Below, in pieces: positions 22,172 through 33,222 of a DNA stretch of 64,000 nt; the stretch's first letter is position 1; each line of letters opens with the position of its first letter. The DNA lies in assembly GCF_963422355.1 (NCBI RefSeq), contig NC_085100.1, positions 5,986,068 to 6,050,067 of the forward strand. The letters are read 5' to 3'. The DNA comes from Corticium candelabrum. Its lineage: Eukaryota; Porifera; Homoscleromorpha; Homosclerophorida; Plakinidae. The translations under genes were made by a program, and so were the position numbers. The notes under the pieces were generated by a model. It saw only the letters and a list, made by a program, of their open reading frames with translations. It did not search any database and was not told where the DNA came from.

Positions 22172-22311
22172 TGTCGTGTATTCACTCAATGTACTCTTCA
22201 ACACACGTTAACGGCCGCTACTCTAACACTGACTCAAACACCGGTTCAGTCATCCTTTATCTACCGCAAACCCCAGTTCCCGTATGCTAGCAAGCATCTA
22301 CAAACACAACA
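22172..22311 (-). repeat. 5' LTR of the gypsy element
   Basis: A 140-bp LTR identical to 17900-18039. It should contain the element's promoter; no clear TATA box is evident by eye. Confidence 0.93.
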
Positions 22312-22735
22312 CTCTTCTTCTAGTTGTCTTCAATTCTTCGTTCACGTTTCAATCGTCTCACTCGTCTACTTACCTATTCGCATAACAATGGTCGCGTAGG
22401 CGCGTAACAATGGTTGCGTAGCAATAATTTCTGTCAAACTAACGCGCAGAAACTCAGAAAACAGACTTTTCTCTTCTTCTAGCTTTTTCTTTCCATTTTT
22501 TGTCACGCCTCAATTTTATTTCCTTATTAGTCGCGTACGGGAGCAAAATAGAGAATTATTTCACTCTTCTTGCCAAGAAATATAATTGAGTCGACCCCTC
22601 GAAAGGGGACCCCTGCATCAATTTTTAGCGCATGCATTATGGAATCAAATTGCATTCATTTGGCATCGTCGTTTTGTCGATCCAACTGTCCGTTTTGCCG
22701 TAAATCCATATGACAGTGCTGACGTACGCATATAA
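22312..22735 (-). repeat. Compound repeat, 3' piece of the split copy
   Basis: Begins with the CTCTT duplication, then CTAGTTGTCTTCAATTCTTC and the reversed blocks of the unit: TTGAGTCGACCCCTCGAAAG-type block at about 22585 and TTGCCGTAAATCCATATGAC at about 22695. It ends in a CATATAA tract where the foldback element is inserted. Confidence 0.8.
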
Positions 22736-23027
22736 CTAGAGTCCCGTATCTAGTTTCGGATAACGGCTAGATTCGGACACGAGATCTTGGTCCAACGCAA
22801 TTGTCTAGATATGAAATATAGGGCAACGTAGAGGTGTTAGGTAACTGATCTTGATCCGTGACAATCAATGGATTTGGCTCGTTCTAGCGAGAACGAGACT
22901 CGACTAAACGTAAACCACGCCCTCCCTTTAGACCCGTACAAATACGTCTAGTTTCGGATGGCCTCTCGTGTAGAGCTACCAAAGCACAGACACAAACTGA
23001 ATCTATTTGTTGCAGTAGCCTAACATC

Positions 23028-23384
23028 TCATCTTCCAAACAATCGTATGAGCAGCGTCATCGTGTTTCGTGCGTATCCGTGGTAGTCGTCAGAGTTGAGT
23101 GAAGTCACGCCCTCTAGTTTCGGATGCCCGAAACACGCTAGATCGTCATTTTCCGAGCAATTTAGACACACTGTAAACATTTTGAGCATAGAATCTCGAC
23201 GTCTAGTGCTAAAATCAACTTTTAAGACATGTTTGTACGTATTTCTAGTCAATTTCTCATCACTCTCTGCAGCATAGAGATCGTACGGTGCCGTTTGAAC
23301 GTCTAGGGAACAAAATTTCCCTATGTAGCAGTATCTTACTGGCTTGCTACGCAATCTAGAGTAGAAAAGGTTCGACTTGCACAA
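23028..23384 (-). CDS. Short open frame in the left foldback arm (118 aa)
   Basis: Begins MCKSNLFYSRLRSKPVRY and reads outward toward the element's left end. The right arm encodes nearly the same first 78 residues, so the two frames are mirror copies. No domain is recognised, and a purely fortuitous frame is possible. The left copy runs further because the right one has a short duplication (MLKMLK) and then a frame change. Confidence 0.35.
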   Translation of the reverse strand: MCKSNLFYSRLRSKPVRYCYIGKFCSLDVQTAPYDLYAAESDEKLTRNTYKHVLKVDFSTRRRDSMLKMFTVCLNCSENDDLACFGHPKLEGVTSLNSDDYHGYARNTMTLLIRLFGR

Positions 23385-23763
23385 TCAAAAGTAGGGTATT
23401 CCCCTCTGATAGTGAATTCTTTTTCTCATGCTATAGAATTAATTTGTTCTACTTTCCATACCGCAATTCCTCTAAACAAGCGTTCCCGACCTCTTCTTTG
23501 CTTCAGTAATAACATGCGGCTGGTCTAAACCAATTTTGTAATTGGCGCTACATTGGTCTGGAAATCCGAGGCTAGGTATGTCTACAGTATGAATCTAGAC
23601 CAGCCGCATGTTACTCCTGTTTGTCACTGAAGCAAAAGAGAGATCAGGAACGTTCGTTTATTGAAAATGCAGTATGATCAAAAAGTGGAACAAATTAGTG
23701 CTACCATCTCATGAGAAAAGGAAACTAGATATCTACTATCAGAGCGGAATACCCTACTTTTGA

Positions 23764-24015
23764 TTGTGCAAGTCGAACCTTTTTTACTCTAGATTGCGTA
23801 GCAAGCCAGTAAGATACTGCTACATAGGGAAATTTTGTTCCCTAGATGTTCAAACGGCACCGTACGATCTCTACGCTGCAGAGAGTAATGAGAAATTAGC
23901 TAGAAATACGTACAAACATGTCTTAGAAGTTGATTTTAGCACTAGACGTCGAGATTCTATGCTCAAAATGCTCAAAATCTTTACAGAGTGTCTAAATAAA
24001 TTGCTCGGAAAATGA
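23764..24015 (+). CDS. Short open frame in the right foldback arm (83 aa)
   Basis: Mirror copy of the left-arm frame, also reading outward. It has three substitutions in the first 60 codons (D/N, T/A, K/E relative to the left copy) and diverges after the MLK duplication. Function unknown; it may be non-coding. Confidence 0.35.
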   Translation: MCKSNLFYSRLRSKPVRYCYIGKFCSLDVQTAPYDLYAAESNEKLARNTYKHVLEVDFSTRRRDSMLKMLKIFTECLNKLLGK

Positions 24016-24424
24016 CGATCTAGCGTGTTTCGGGCATCCGAAACTAGAGGGCGTGACTTCACTCAACTCTGACGACTACCACGGATACGCACGAAACACG
24101 ACGACGCTGTCCATACAATTGTTTGGAAGATGAGATGTTAGGCTACTGCAACAAATAGATTCAGTTTGTGTCTGTGCTTGGTAGCTCTACACGAGAGGCC
24201 ATCCGAAACTAGAGGTATTTGTACGGGTTTAGAGGGAGAGCGTGGTTTACGTTTAGTCGAGTCTCGTTCTCGCTAGAACGAGCCAAATCTATTGATTGTC
24301 ACGGATCAAGAATAGTTACCTAACGTCTCAACGTTGCCCTATATTTCATCCTTAGACATTTGCGTTGGACCAAGATCTCGTGTCCGAATCTAGCCGTTAT
24401 CCGAAACTAGATACGGGACTCTAG

Positions 24425-24652
24425 ATATCTAGCTAGTAAACGCTCGGTTAGCATTGTGATAGGCGAGCGATGGTGTTCAGTCTTACCTATTCGCGTAACA
24501 GTGGTTGCGTCTTTAGGTAGCAACTAGTAAATGCTCGGTTAGCATTGTGTTTGGCGTTCTGTCTTTATCTATTCGCGTAACAATAGTGGCGTTGCGTAGC
24601 AATAGTTTCTGTCAACGAAACGCGGGAACTCAGAAAACAGACTTTCAGTTCA
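24425..24652 (-). repeat. Compound repeat closing blocks, two in tandem
   Basis: Two successive copies of the reversed closing block (TAGTAAACGCTCGGTTAGCA at about 24434 and CTAGTAAATGCTCGGTTAGC at about 24525), the second running to the CAGAAAACAGACTTTCAG block. Coding gypsy remains start directly afterwards. Confidence 0.75.
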
Positions 24653-26926
24653 ACACATTCAACACAAGGAGTACAAGGTGTTAGCGTGTATTTGGACGAT
24701 ATAATCGTCACTGGGAAAGACCCTGAAGAGCATTTGAATCACTTAGAAAAGGTGTTACTTAGGTTGAAGGAGGCGGGGTTCAGAATAAATTGGAAAAGTG
24801 CCAGTTTACGGCTAGTTCGATAGAATAATTAGGACGCCGAATAGATGCAGAGGGACTCCATCCGATTGAAGAAAAGGTCGAGGCAGTGAAACGGGCGCCT
24901 CGCACGCGTAATGTGTCCCGAGTTAAAACGTTTCCCCGGCATTATCAACTATTACGGGAAGTTTGTACCCGGCTTGACCACAACCTTGGTGCCTTTGTAC
25001 GAGTTGCTAAGGAAAGGATCCACGTGGGCTTGGTCTGACAGTCAAAGAAGAGCGTTTCGCAAAGCCCAACAAGCCATATCTTCTTCCAACGTTCTTGTTC
25101 ATTATGACGCACAAAGGTCAATTTACTACAGTGTGATGCATCTCCATACGGAGTCGGAGTAATATTGATGCAAGTATTGGATGACAGTCAGGAACGACCT
25201 GTAGCATATGTGTCACGCTCGTTGTCAGAAGCAGAACAAAAGTACGCACACATCGACCGGAAAGCCTTAGCTATCATTTTGCAGTAAGGAAATTCGATAA
25301 CTACGTATTTGGACGCGAATTCGAGGTTGTGACCAACCATAAGCCCCTCCTGGCATTGTTCAGCAAACTCCGCGCTATTTAACACACGGCATTTAGCCGA
25401 ATACAACAGTTGGGCTTTGTTCTTGTCGGGATACCGGTACTCAATCAGGTACAGGCCGGGGAAAGAGCACGGCAATGCCGATGCTGCCCTTACCACAGAG
25501 CTCACAAGAGGACGACGATGAGGAAGAAATAGTTCTTTGGGTAAACTTCTTAGCACATGGTCCAGCGACAGCAAGGGACATTAACACCTAGACTAGAAGG
25601 GACAAGCAACTGATTAGAGTTCTGACGTTTACCCTTGAGGGGTGGCCAAACCAGGTAGACAAAGCCTTGGAACCGTACAGCAATCGGAGAACGACAATTT
25701 CAACTGAAAACGGCTGCTTGTTATGGGGAAACCGCGTTGTAGTACCACCACAGGGCAAAGAAGCCGTGATTCGAGAACTTCATGAGACTCACCCAGGTAT
25801 CACTAGGATGAAAGCAGTTGCAAGGGGCTATGTACGGTGGCCAGGAATGGATACCTCCATCGAAGAAGCGGCTAAGTCATGCACAGAATGCCAACAAAAC
25901 GCTAATGCAACAGCAAGGGCTTCGCTTCACCCCTGGGACTGGCCCGAGTCGCTGTGGTCATGGCTACACATTGACTATGCCGGACCATTCGAAAGGAAGA
26001 TGTTACTGATCGTTGTAGATGCCCACATTAAGTGGTTGGAGGTCAATGTGACAAGATCGGCAACTACAACAGCATATTCACTACACACGGGTTGCGGAAT
26101 GTGATAGTTTCAGACAACGGGCCCTGTTTCACGAGCGAGGAGTTTCACGAATTTACAGGAATGAATTGCATTGAACACTGCCGCTCAGCGCTGTATCACC
26201 CTTCTTCAAATGGGTTGGCGGAAAGAGCTGTAAAACAGTAAAAGAGGTGATTAAGAGTACAAGTGTAGAACAAAAGCCTCTATACAAGGGTGGTCCGTTT
26301 TTCATAGACTATACCGAACGACAACCACACCTCAACGGGAGTTTCTCCGGCGGAGTTACTCATGGGCCGCCAAATAAAAACACGATTTCATCTCTTACGG
26401 CCTAGCGGAAAGACGAGAACAAGCATGTGAAAAAAGTAATGGGCACAGAAGTGGCGTCACAATCAGCGTTCCAGGCAAGAGGACGACACTGTAGGACAAC
26501 CAATTTTTGCTAAGAATTTTGCGGCTGGACCCAAATGAGTAGCCGGTCATATCGCCGAACAGTTAAATTCGTGTGTGTATCGATCCCGACTTTGGATGAC
26601 CATTTGGTTACAAGACACCCAGACCACATTAGACCCCGTACGGCCCTTGCTGTGGAGACTGGTGTGGTAGACGTTCCAGACTCTGTCCTACCAGTGGAGA
26701 GTCACGAGTTGCCAAGCCTAGAAAGGAGACAGGAAGAACATACAATGCCTGTTCCTAGTCTACCGGAAAAGTCTCCGGCTGAGATTGCACCGCAGGAATT
26801 AAGGAGGCGGTATCATCGACAACGGTACCGGGGACGATGCCACGGAGATGCGGCGGCGGATGAAGCTCCGTTGGCACTGCGAAGGGGCGGGAGAGTGTGC
26901 AAACCACCCGACAGGCTTGACTTGTG
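24653..26926 (+). pseudogene. Ty3/gypsy pol remnant (RT to integrase)
   Basis: The 5' end is missing; sequence starts inside RT with YLDDIIVTG (about 24690). It continues in shifting frames: thumb and RNase H start (FPGIINYYGKFVPGL, about 24930), the RNase H RPVAYVSRSLSEAEQ region (25197-25240), the HHCC finger (HETHPGITRMK, CTECQ, 25780-25900), integrase core (WLHIDYAGPFERK, SDNGPCFTSEEF, 25960-26150) and the C-terminal tail ending KPPDRLDL at 26926. At least five frame breaks are visible. It is unrelated in detail to the young gypsy at 17.9-22.3 kb. Confidence 0.85.
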
Positions 26927-26987
26927 ACACTGTCAGTTGTAGTTTTGACTGAGTCAGTTTTTCAACGTGTTATACTAGTTTAAAAAC

Positions 26988-27105
26988 TGGTAGAAGGGAT
27001 GTTGTAAAGTAGATTTGACTATAGAAGCACGTGCCTCTCACGTGGGGATCACGTGTTCAGTGCTGCCGATCTTTTAGGCGCGCTTGTGTTTTGGTACATC
27101 TTGAA
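26988..27105 (+). repeat. Polypurine tract and partial 3' LTR of the gypsy remnant
   Basis: GGTAGAAGGGA is followed at 27000 by TGTTGTAAAGTAGATTTGAC, a typical PPT/LTR junction. The LTR cannot be followed beyond about 27105, where LINE-derived sequence begins. No second LTR is present. Confidence 0.55.
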
Positions 27106-28726
27106 TAGACCAGTAGAGATACTACATTGGGTTCAACAGAAGATGTTTTGTTGCATTTCATGATCTCAAGAATAGCTTCTCTGCTCTATTGCTTGATGTT
27201 GCCGATCACAATTGCGAGATCTTCTGTCCATTTGCCACTGCTGTTGTTCATAACACTGCTCGAATTCCTGTCAAGTTCAAAGGTTGCCTCTTCCTGGAAC
27301 TCCAATCGGAACATCGTCTAATGTCAAATTTGTTTGTTGTGACACGGCTAAGTCTGGATCCAACTTGTGCAACCAGCTCTTGAAATTGGATGATGCCCAG
27401 GCTGCCAACCTATTGCTATGTAATTAAGTGTCATGTCCCAAGACTGAATAATTTTGCAATAACTGTTCGTCCTGACCTTCTGGTCTCAGCCACAACTATG
27501 CATGATTCACAAACTGGCAGCAAATTTCTCTTCCAATCAATATGGGAGGATTTGGCTTGATGTCTTTAGCATCTGTTTCTCGCCCTACATTTGTGGCGTC
27601 TTGGGCTCCTGCAGCTGTCGAATTGCCCTTTGTTTTCAATCTAGATTACAATCCATTAATAGTTTCGTCAAATCATCAGATGGTCCAATTGGTAGGGTTT
27701 TGTCTGAATGTCTCCCGGATGACATGTCTTTCAGCAATTGTTTGTCAGGTGTAGGTTAGTGGTAGTTTTAGCTTTCCAAACTCCAAGCTCGAGTCAATTC
27801 AGAGAATCTTTTGTCCAGTGATGCCACAGCACGTGACGCTGCACGACTAAGATCTGCACGGGGCAAGAGGGCTGGTGCGTTGCCTGCCTTACCAACCGAT
27901 CAAGAGTTCGCACTGTCTACTTACGATTTTCGTTTGTTTTTTTCGTCTGCATGGGGATGCAGGTTCCTCTGTCTGATTGGTCTGGATCGTGTAACTGTGG
28001 CGCTTAGCTGGACCTGCTGACCTGCAAAACAGGTGGAAGGCCAGTTTGGTTCCATGACACCATTGCTGCTACTTGGGAAGATTGCCTTCGAGATGTACAT
28101 GCTCACTTCAAGCGAGAACCAAGACATCTTCATTCTACCTCTGATTGTAGACCCAACCTCGTGGTGTTTGACTCAGCTTCAGCTAGGGGCTAATTTCGAA
28201 TTAGATATTACCGTACCTCACCGTTGGAGCTCGATCAGATACCTTTCCCAAATCAGCTGAGATTGATGGAGCAGCAGCCAAGCGGCGAGAAGAGAGAACG
28301 CACTCCAGATACAAGAAAGAGAGACTTCCTGCTGGCACGTCTATTTCCCTGATTCCTTTGGTTTGGAGCACTACGGAAGATGGGGCGAAGAGGCATGGAA
28401 GTTCCTTCAAAAGTTGGCAGAGCAGTCGTCAGATGAATTTGGTCGACTCAATCCTCCAGAATTCTTAGATTTTTAGAGGAAAAGATTTGCAATCCAACTG
28501 CAAAGATGTAATGCTAGCGTCATCAGAAGAAAAGAGTCGGCACTCTGTACAACTGAAGAATTTAGACTGGACTCTAGCAGCACCCAGTTTTTCAGCCATT
28601 AGTTGGCTGAAAGCATAATTTTTAGCTGCTATGAGTAAACATGTGTGTATTTCCATGTAGCTTGCGAACTTTAATTTTTGCCTTTTGCTGATATGTATTA
28701 TAGTTTGATGTTAGAAATATATGTAC
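27106..28726 (+). pseudogene. RLE-type non-LTR retrotransposon, RT end and endonuclease domain (copy A)
   Basis: A frame-broken copy of the LINE family seen again at 56-62 kb. Visible pieces in order: an RT block HDLKNSFSALLLDV (about 27155), LPGTPIGTSSNVKF (about 27290), GGFGLMSLASVSRPTF (27542), a zinc-type block CNCG...LLTCKTGG (about 27990), REPRHLHSTSDCRPN then VVFDSASA (about 28120), and ELDITVPHRW (28200). RPN/D followed by a D-x-D-type strand fits a restriction-like endonuclease (PD-D/EXK), as in site-specific non-LTR elements. The 3' end is ATATATGTACTGACA followed by (GACA)n. Confidence 0.7.
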
Positions 28727-28727
28727 T

Positions 28728-28781
<54 letters not shown>

Positions 28782-28796
28782 GACAGGCAGACAGAC
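28727..28796 (+). repeat. (GACA)n tract, 3' tail of LINE copy A
   Basis: About 17 units, slightly degenerate at the right end. It separates two LINE copies; the next copy starts at its last unit. Confidence 0.9.
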
Positions 28797-29200
28797 CAAC
28801 ATCATCGCATTTGACTCTCAATCTGGTTGCGATATCGAACTTGACATTTCTGTAGCCCATCCATGAGCACAACAAGTCATCTCTCTGGCAGCAGTGGAAG
28901 ATGGTGCAGCTGCGGGTGTAACATTAAGGGAGACACAGAAAGCATTGAAGTATGCCAACGAGTTGGATGGGGTCGTCTCTCTAGCTGCATTACACTGGTG
29001 TTTGAACTCCAGTAATATCTGCACCAGCTGTCCCTACAGTCTGCAGACGAAAATAGAAAGAAGAATAGCAAGGAGTTCAAGTCGTTCTGGCGAGCTACCT
29101 ATGCCTTACAAAGATGCATTGCCAGCGTTATAGGCAGGAAACTGAAAGACTGGCAAAGTCAAAAGACGTTCACTGTGACAGCTATTCGTGCTAGTTAGTT
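28797..29200 (+). pseudogene. RLE-type LINE, 5'-truncated copy B
   Basis: Begins abruptly in the endonuclease domain with IIAFDSQSGCDIELDISV, directly after the (GACA)n tract. It goes on in broken frames through AAVEDGAAAGVTLRET and a Lys/Arg-rich C-terminus to about 29170. The retained length is about 370 bp. Starting exactly at the tail of another copy suggests insertion into the microsatellite. Confidence 0.7.
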
Positions 29201-29853
29201 TAAGTAACTATATATAGCAACGTGTACACACTAAGACAAGTCACCACCACTACCAATTAGTGTCCACAAGTGGATGAACGCTAATTGTCTAGCAGTTGAC
29301 ACGCGCACGAGGACAGCATCACTTCATTCTCTAGAGCGGCTGTGGACAAATATGTGTCATTTCTAGTCCTATTTAGCAGTCACTTCTAAGTGCCATTTCT
29401 GTGTCTCTGTCTTGTAAATTCTTACTGTCTTAAATAATTTCTTGCATTTGTAATGCCGCTGTACGTAATATACCGTACAAAATGAAAGATTGGCGAGGAA
29501 TTTGACGGATTGGTGTCAAATAGTTATTGGCAGCTATCCCAAGTGCCAGTTCATGTGGCCTCCTTCTCACCAGCCAATAGTTCATGTACAGTACAGCCTG
29601 GAAGTTCCAACCGTCTCCCATGTTTGTTTTATTCATGTTGTTTTCTCAATAAAACTGACGTGCGCAAAGGTCGATCAGGAAAGTTGTAATTGATGACGTC
29701 ACACTTCAGCTAGGTAACATATCACAATTTATATGCATCTATTTCGTCTTGAGAATCTATAGGTCCCCCTAATTGTGTTTGGTGTTTGGCCTTCTTCAAC
29801 CTTTGACTTCTTGATGACTATTTCTGATCAGATTTCTTTGTGCAAAGATTTCC
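29201..29853. other. Intergenic, no gene seen
   Basis: No conserved frame is present. This stretch may hold the 3' untranslated region of the GPCR-like gene to the right. Confidence 0.45.
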
Positions 29854-32139
29854 CTACAAACGTATAGTTTTGTAATTTAATATAACTCTAACAAAAAGCA
29901 AAATTGCTTGAAGGGTAACATTGGCCGCAAATAGATACAACAACCAGTCCAGGTTTTCTAATGCTCCCAGAAGTGCAGTGATCCAAGACAAGCTCAGCAA
30001 AAAAGATGTTTCAGCAAATACTTTGAAACGCCTTCAAATCACACTAATACCACTATTTCCCTTGTTCATCTCACTACGAGCTCTTGCTCCTGCCTTGGAT
30101 GACTGATAAATTGAGACACTCACGACTAAGAAGACAACCAAGTTGTATGCCAGGATAACAGCAACTGGAATAGCAAAGGGGCAATTGCCGGTTGAAGCCA
30201 ACAGATTCTAGCACTTTGGTAGGCTATATTAGCATCGGTCTTCTGATCTACAATCACTGCTGTAATGCATATTACTAGTGATGCACAAAATCCAAACAAA
30301 CTGTAGAGACCAAATGTCTTGCATCCAAAATTGCTATTCAAAACATAACCGCATTCCAAAACCAATGTCCTGCCCAAGTCGGTTGCCAACACACTCGACC
30401 ATGTAAACTGACAGAGACTAAAGTAATGAAGACAAACGCTCACTGCCGTGAACACGTCACTATTTGCAGTTAGTTGGGGGCCAAACAGGAAAAAGATCTG
30501 ACTGATGACTATTGCAAGTGCATAGGTCATGATATTGACCTGCAAGAGTTCGCAGTTCTTTGAATAGTAAAGAGGTGATGAGTAAAGAGCAACAGGACAA
30601 CACGAGAGCGCAACTTGCAGCAACCAAAAAGAATAATTGCAGTGTCGTAGTTCCACGTTTTCACACTCACTGTTCTATTATACGTCTGGTTAAACTCATT
30701 GCAGAGATATATTTTTTCATTAAAAGCAAATAACTCAGATGGTGGATAGACCTTGCCACTGTCTGTCAGTAGAAGAGAACCATTGCCCAACAGCCCATAC
30801 TCTGACTCATTCAGTGCAATGTTAGCGGAGCAGTTCAACTCGATCAGTTGTGGTATAACACCAAGAGCAGACAAATAAAAGTAACCTCCAAAGAACCAAA
30901 AGCGAAATGAACTATTGGTCATGTCTAATTGTACGTCGATGATGTCACTGCTGTTAATCACATCAATTACAAGTTTAATGTGTAGAGTTGCGTTATGAAC
31001 AGATATGTTCAACTCAGAAATTGTTCCATTACCAAGAAATGGATTGAGGTTGGTGATCAGCACATTCTTAAATGCATGGAAACTTTGATTTCTACTAATG
31101 ATCTGCTGGAGATTTTCCTTGTTGTTCTTGCATGTAAATAGAGTTCAAATGTCACCAAGATTCTTGTTTGTTTAAACTCATTGTCAACTAACTGAAACGA
31201 AGAAGGACAAACAAGACTCTGAATTTGTTGTATTCCTGGGTTGTAAACCTATCCAACTTCACATGCCTCTGTCTCAACTTGTGAATTAAATGATACCCGT
31301 GAGCGTCTTGTGTTTCCAAAGTCCAACTGAGCAACGAAAGACGTTTAAAAACACAATTGCCTTGCAAAGCGCGCAACTTTGCACAACTCAACTTGTCCAC
31401 ATCAACACCACTGCCAATGACACAATCAGGATTTTTGAAAAATTGATATGTGTCAAGATCCAATTCTAAATACAGATAGTCAGCATATGATTTGCATTGT
31501 TCAGCCACACAGTTGTATTCTCTGGAAAGAGCTCCAGTTGAGTTGAGTGAACGATCATAAGGCAAACAGTTACCAATAAAATTTCATAAATGCATGGCCA
31601 AAATGGGTCAAGCAACTGGCGAGTAACTGCTGGTTGTTGAAACAAAGAAATGCTACAGTTTTGCAGTGTGTTGTCCAGAGTGACGTTCCCATTAAATGGA
31701 TCACCTCCCACAACACCATCATCACAATAAAGTCTGACTTTCCAATATGTGAGATCACTGACATTTTGATGATAGCAGATAGCTCAATAAACATTCTGTA
31801 TGTCACGTCTGGTGTGCTCACAGGAGTTACAAATAAAGCATTCGATACTGCTGCAGACAGATCGGGCGTCTCACATTCCTTCCTGGCCGTGTCACTGTTG
31901 CCATCTTGTAGCCATGTTTCTGAACAAGATGTTCTCATGTAGACACCATAGACTGAACCATGAGCCAAGATGACGTCATCATAATTTAGTGCGTTTTGAT
32001 TAACATCTTTCAATAATCTGGAAGAATTGATGCATTCCATATTTGCAACAGCATTCTATAAAACATACGTAGTTAACATATTATCTGTATATACTGTATA
32101 GCCAATGCAAGTACTGCAAAAAGCATTCTATTTACATAT

Positions 32140-32192
32140 GAGCGTTCGTCTATCTGTCTGTCTGTCCGTCAGTCAGTCTGTCTGTCTGTCTC
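32140..32192 (+). repeat. (TCTG)n microsatellite
   Basis: TCTGTCTG-type tract within the first intron of the GPCR-like gene, i.e. (GACA/CAGA)n on the gene's strand. No LINE sequence is recognisable beside it. Confidence 0.85.
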
Positions 32193-32395
32193 TTCTATTC
32201 AAGTCCAGTCTTTCACGGTCATATTAATTGTCACATGTACAATGATTTACAATGACACAAACCACAAACTCTCCATAACTATTACTACAAGGTACAGTGA
32301 CACTATAAAAATTTAAAATGCATTGGCACGTACCACACCCACCCATTCACATGCGACAAACTCACACACTCGTATCCCTCACTGGTGCACATGGA

Positions 32396-32405
32396 GACAC
32401 ACACA

Positions 32406-32464
<59 letters not shown>
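32396..32464 (+). repeat. (CA)n microsatellite
   Basis: About 33 CA units in the intron just downstream of the SMB exon's splice donor on the minus strand. His/Thr and Cys/Val open frames across it are artefacts. Confidence 0.95.
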
Positions 32465-32466
<2 letters not shown>

Positions 32467-32665
32467 TGATTTGTATACGTACCTTAAGCTCTTCTGACAC
32501 AGCAGGTGAGGACAACTCGAGCTCAGCACAACAATCTCCATGCACACTACACAGCTGGTCACAAGCACATCGATAACTCAATCCGTACTCTTCCCTTGTC
32601 GTCGTATTGTCTCTGTGTCTGCACTTGTCACCAGGACATCTCGAATGGTCTACCACAAAAAACCC

Positions 32666-33173
32666 CAACTATGGTTCCAAGTGAAACACACGGGGGCCCC
32701 CTGGCTGTTAACCACCCATCCAACTACTTGTAGCCAATGAAACAACAAAAAATCATACCACTTGGCAAGTAGTAGAAACTATGTAGCACTTTTGAGTCAC
32801 ACCTGGATACGTAATACGTAAAGACTGTGATGTAATGGATGTATACTATACCTATTAAAAAACTTTAGTCTGGTGTAGCCAGTATGACGGCGGAGAGAGT
32901 CTGGCTACGCGGACTACGTGTACCTGCTCCTACTTCCATTTCCTAGTATGCAAATCAAGTCTCGCGTAGCCAGACCCTTTCCGCCTGCATCCTTCCCCAG
33001 TACTTGGATATGCCTCGAGTGCATTCAAAACAGCTTGGGAATATACAGAATGGTGATGCTTCAACTCAGCAAGAGCTGATTGATCAACTCTAGATCAAAG
33101 CACATCCCTGCATGAGACCTCAAAGTGTTCATTGCAGTGATCGATAAACATTGGCCTGAGCAGTATATGTATG

Positions 33174-33222
<49 letters not shown>

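Larger units (their letters stand above)
17900..22311 (-). mobile_element. Ty3/gypsy LTR retrotransposon, complete and very young
   Basis: A 4,412-bp element on the minus strand, bounded by identical 140-bp LTRs that start TG and end CA. It is flanked by the 5-bp direct repeat CTCTT (17895-17899 and 22312-22316). A primer-binding-type site follows the 5' LTR and a purine tract precedes the 3' LTR. The gene order gag, protease, RT, RNase H, integrase defines Ty3/gypsy. It lies inside an older compound repeat copy. LTR identity means very recent insertion, yet a frameshift lies near the start of the integrase core and the protease motif is altered. Confidence 0.93.
22736..24424. mobile_element. 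Foldback (long inverted-repeat) element, 1.7 kb
   Basis: The arms 22736-23527 and 23596-24424 are inverted copies of each other, about 800 bp each by eye, separated by a 68-bp loop. The ends are CTAGAGTCCCGTATCTAG and its inverse. Each arm holds the motif CTAGTTTCGGAT three times (about 22749, 22938 and 23111 on the left). The element lies inside the compound repeat, which resumes at 24425. No transposase motif is seen, so it is non-autonomous. Palindromes of this size are prone to mis-assembly, but small differences between the arms argue that both are real. Confidence 0.8.
29854..32665 (-). pseudogene. Somatomedin-B / adhesion-GPCR-like receptor gene, disrupted
   Basis: A family-B (adhesion-type) seven-helix receptor on the minus strand. 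Exon 32665-32483 has a somatomedin-B pattern (CPGDKC, then YRCACDQLCSVHGDCC); its donor GTACGT and the acceptor TTTATAG before 32055 join in phase 0. The second exon is an N-glycosylation-rich ectodomain (32055-30660) with CDDGVVGGDP and other Cys. The membrane part (30650-29854) includes TM2/3 blocks (NIMTYALAIVISQIFFLFG, CLHYFSLCQFTW) and TM6/7 blocks (SFLLSLSWITALLGALEN, WLLYLFAANVTLQAILLF). Disruptions: frame changes near 31760, 31580, 30640 and 30175, and an in-frame TGA just before RRFKVFAETS (about 30030). So many breaks suggest a pseudogene, although uncorrected assembly indels would look the same. No start exon upstream of the SMB exon was found. Confidence 0.75.

Noticed and set aside
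32151..32192. (TCTG)n tract as another LINE tail on the minus strand
   Set aside because: No ATATATGTATTGACA box or LINE coding sequence lies beside it.
32385..32576. His-Thr repeat and Cys-Val repeat proteins
   Set aside because: Both are translations of the (CA)n tract in the intron of the GPCR-like gene; the real exon starts at the splice donor 32483.
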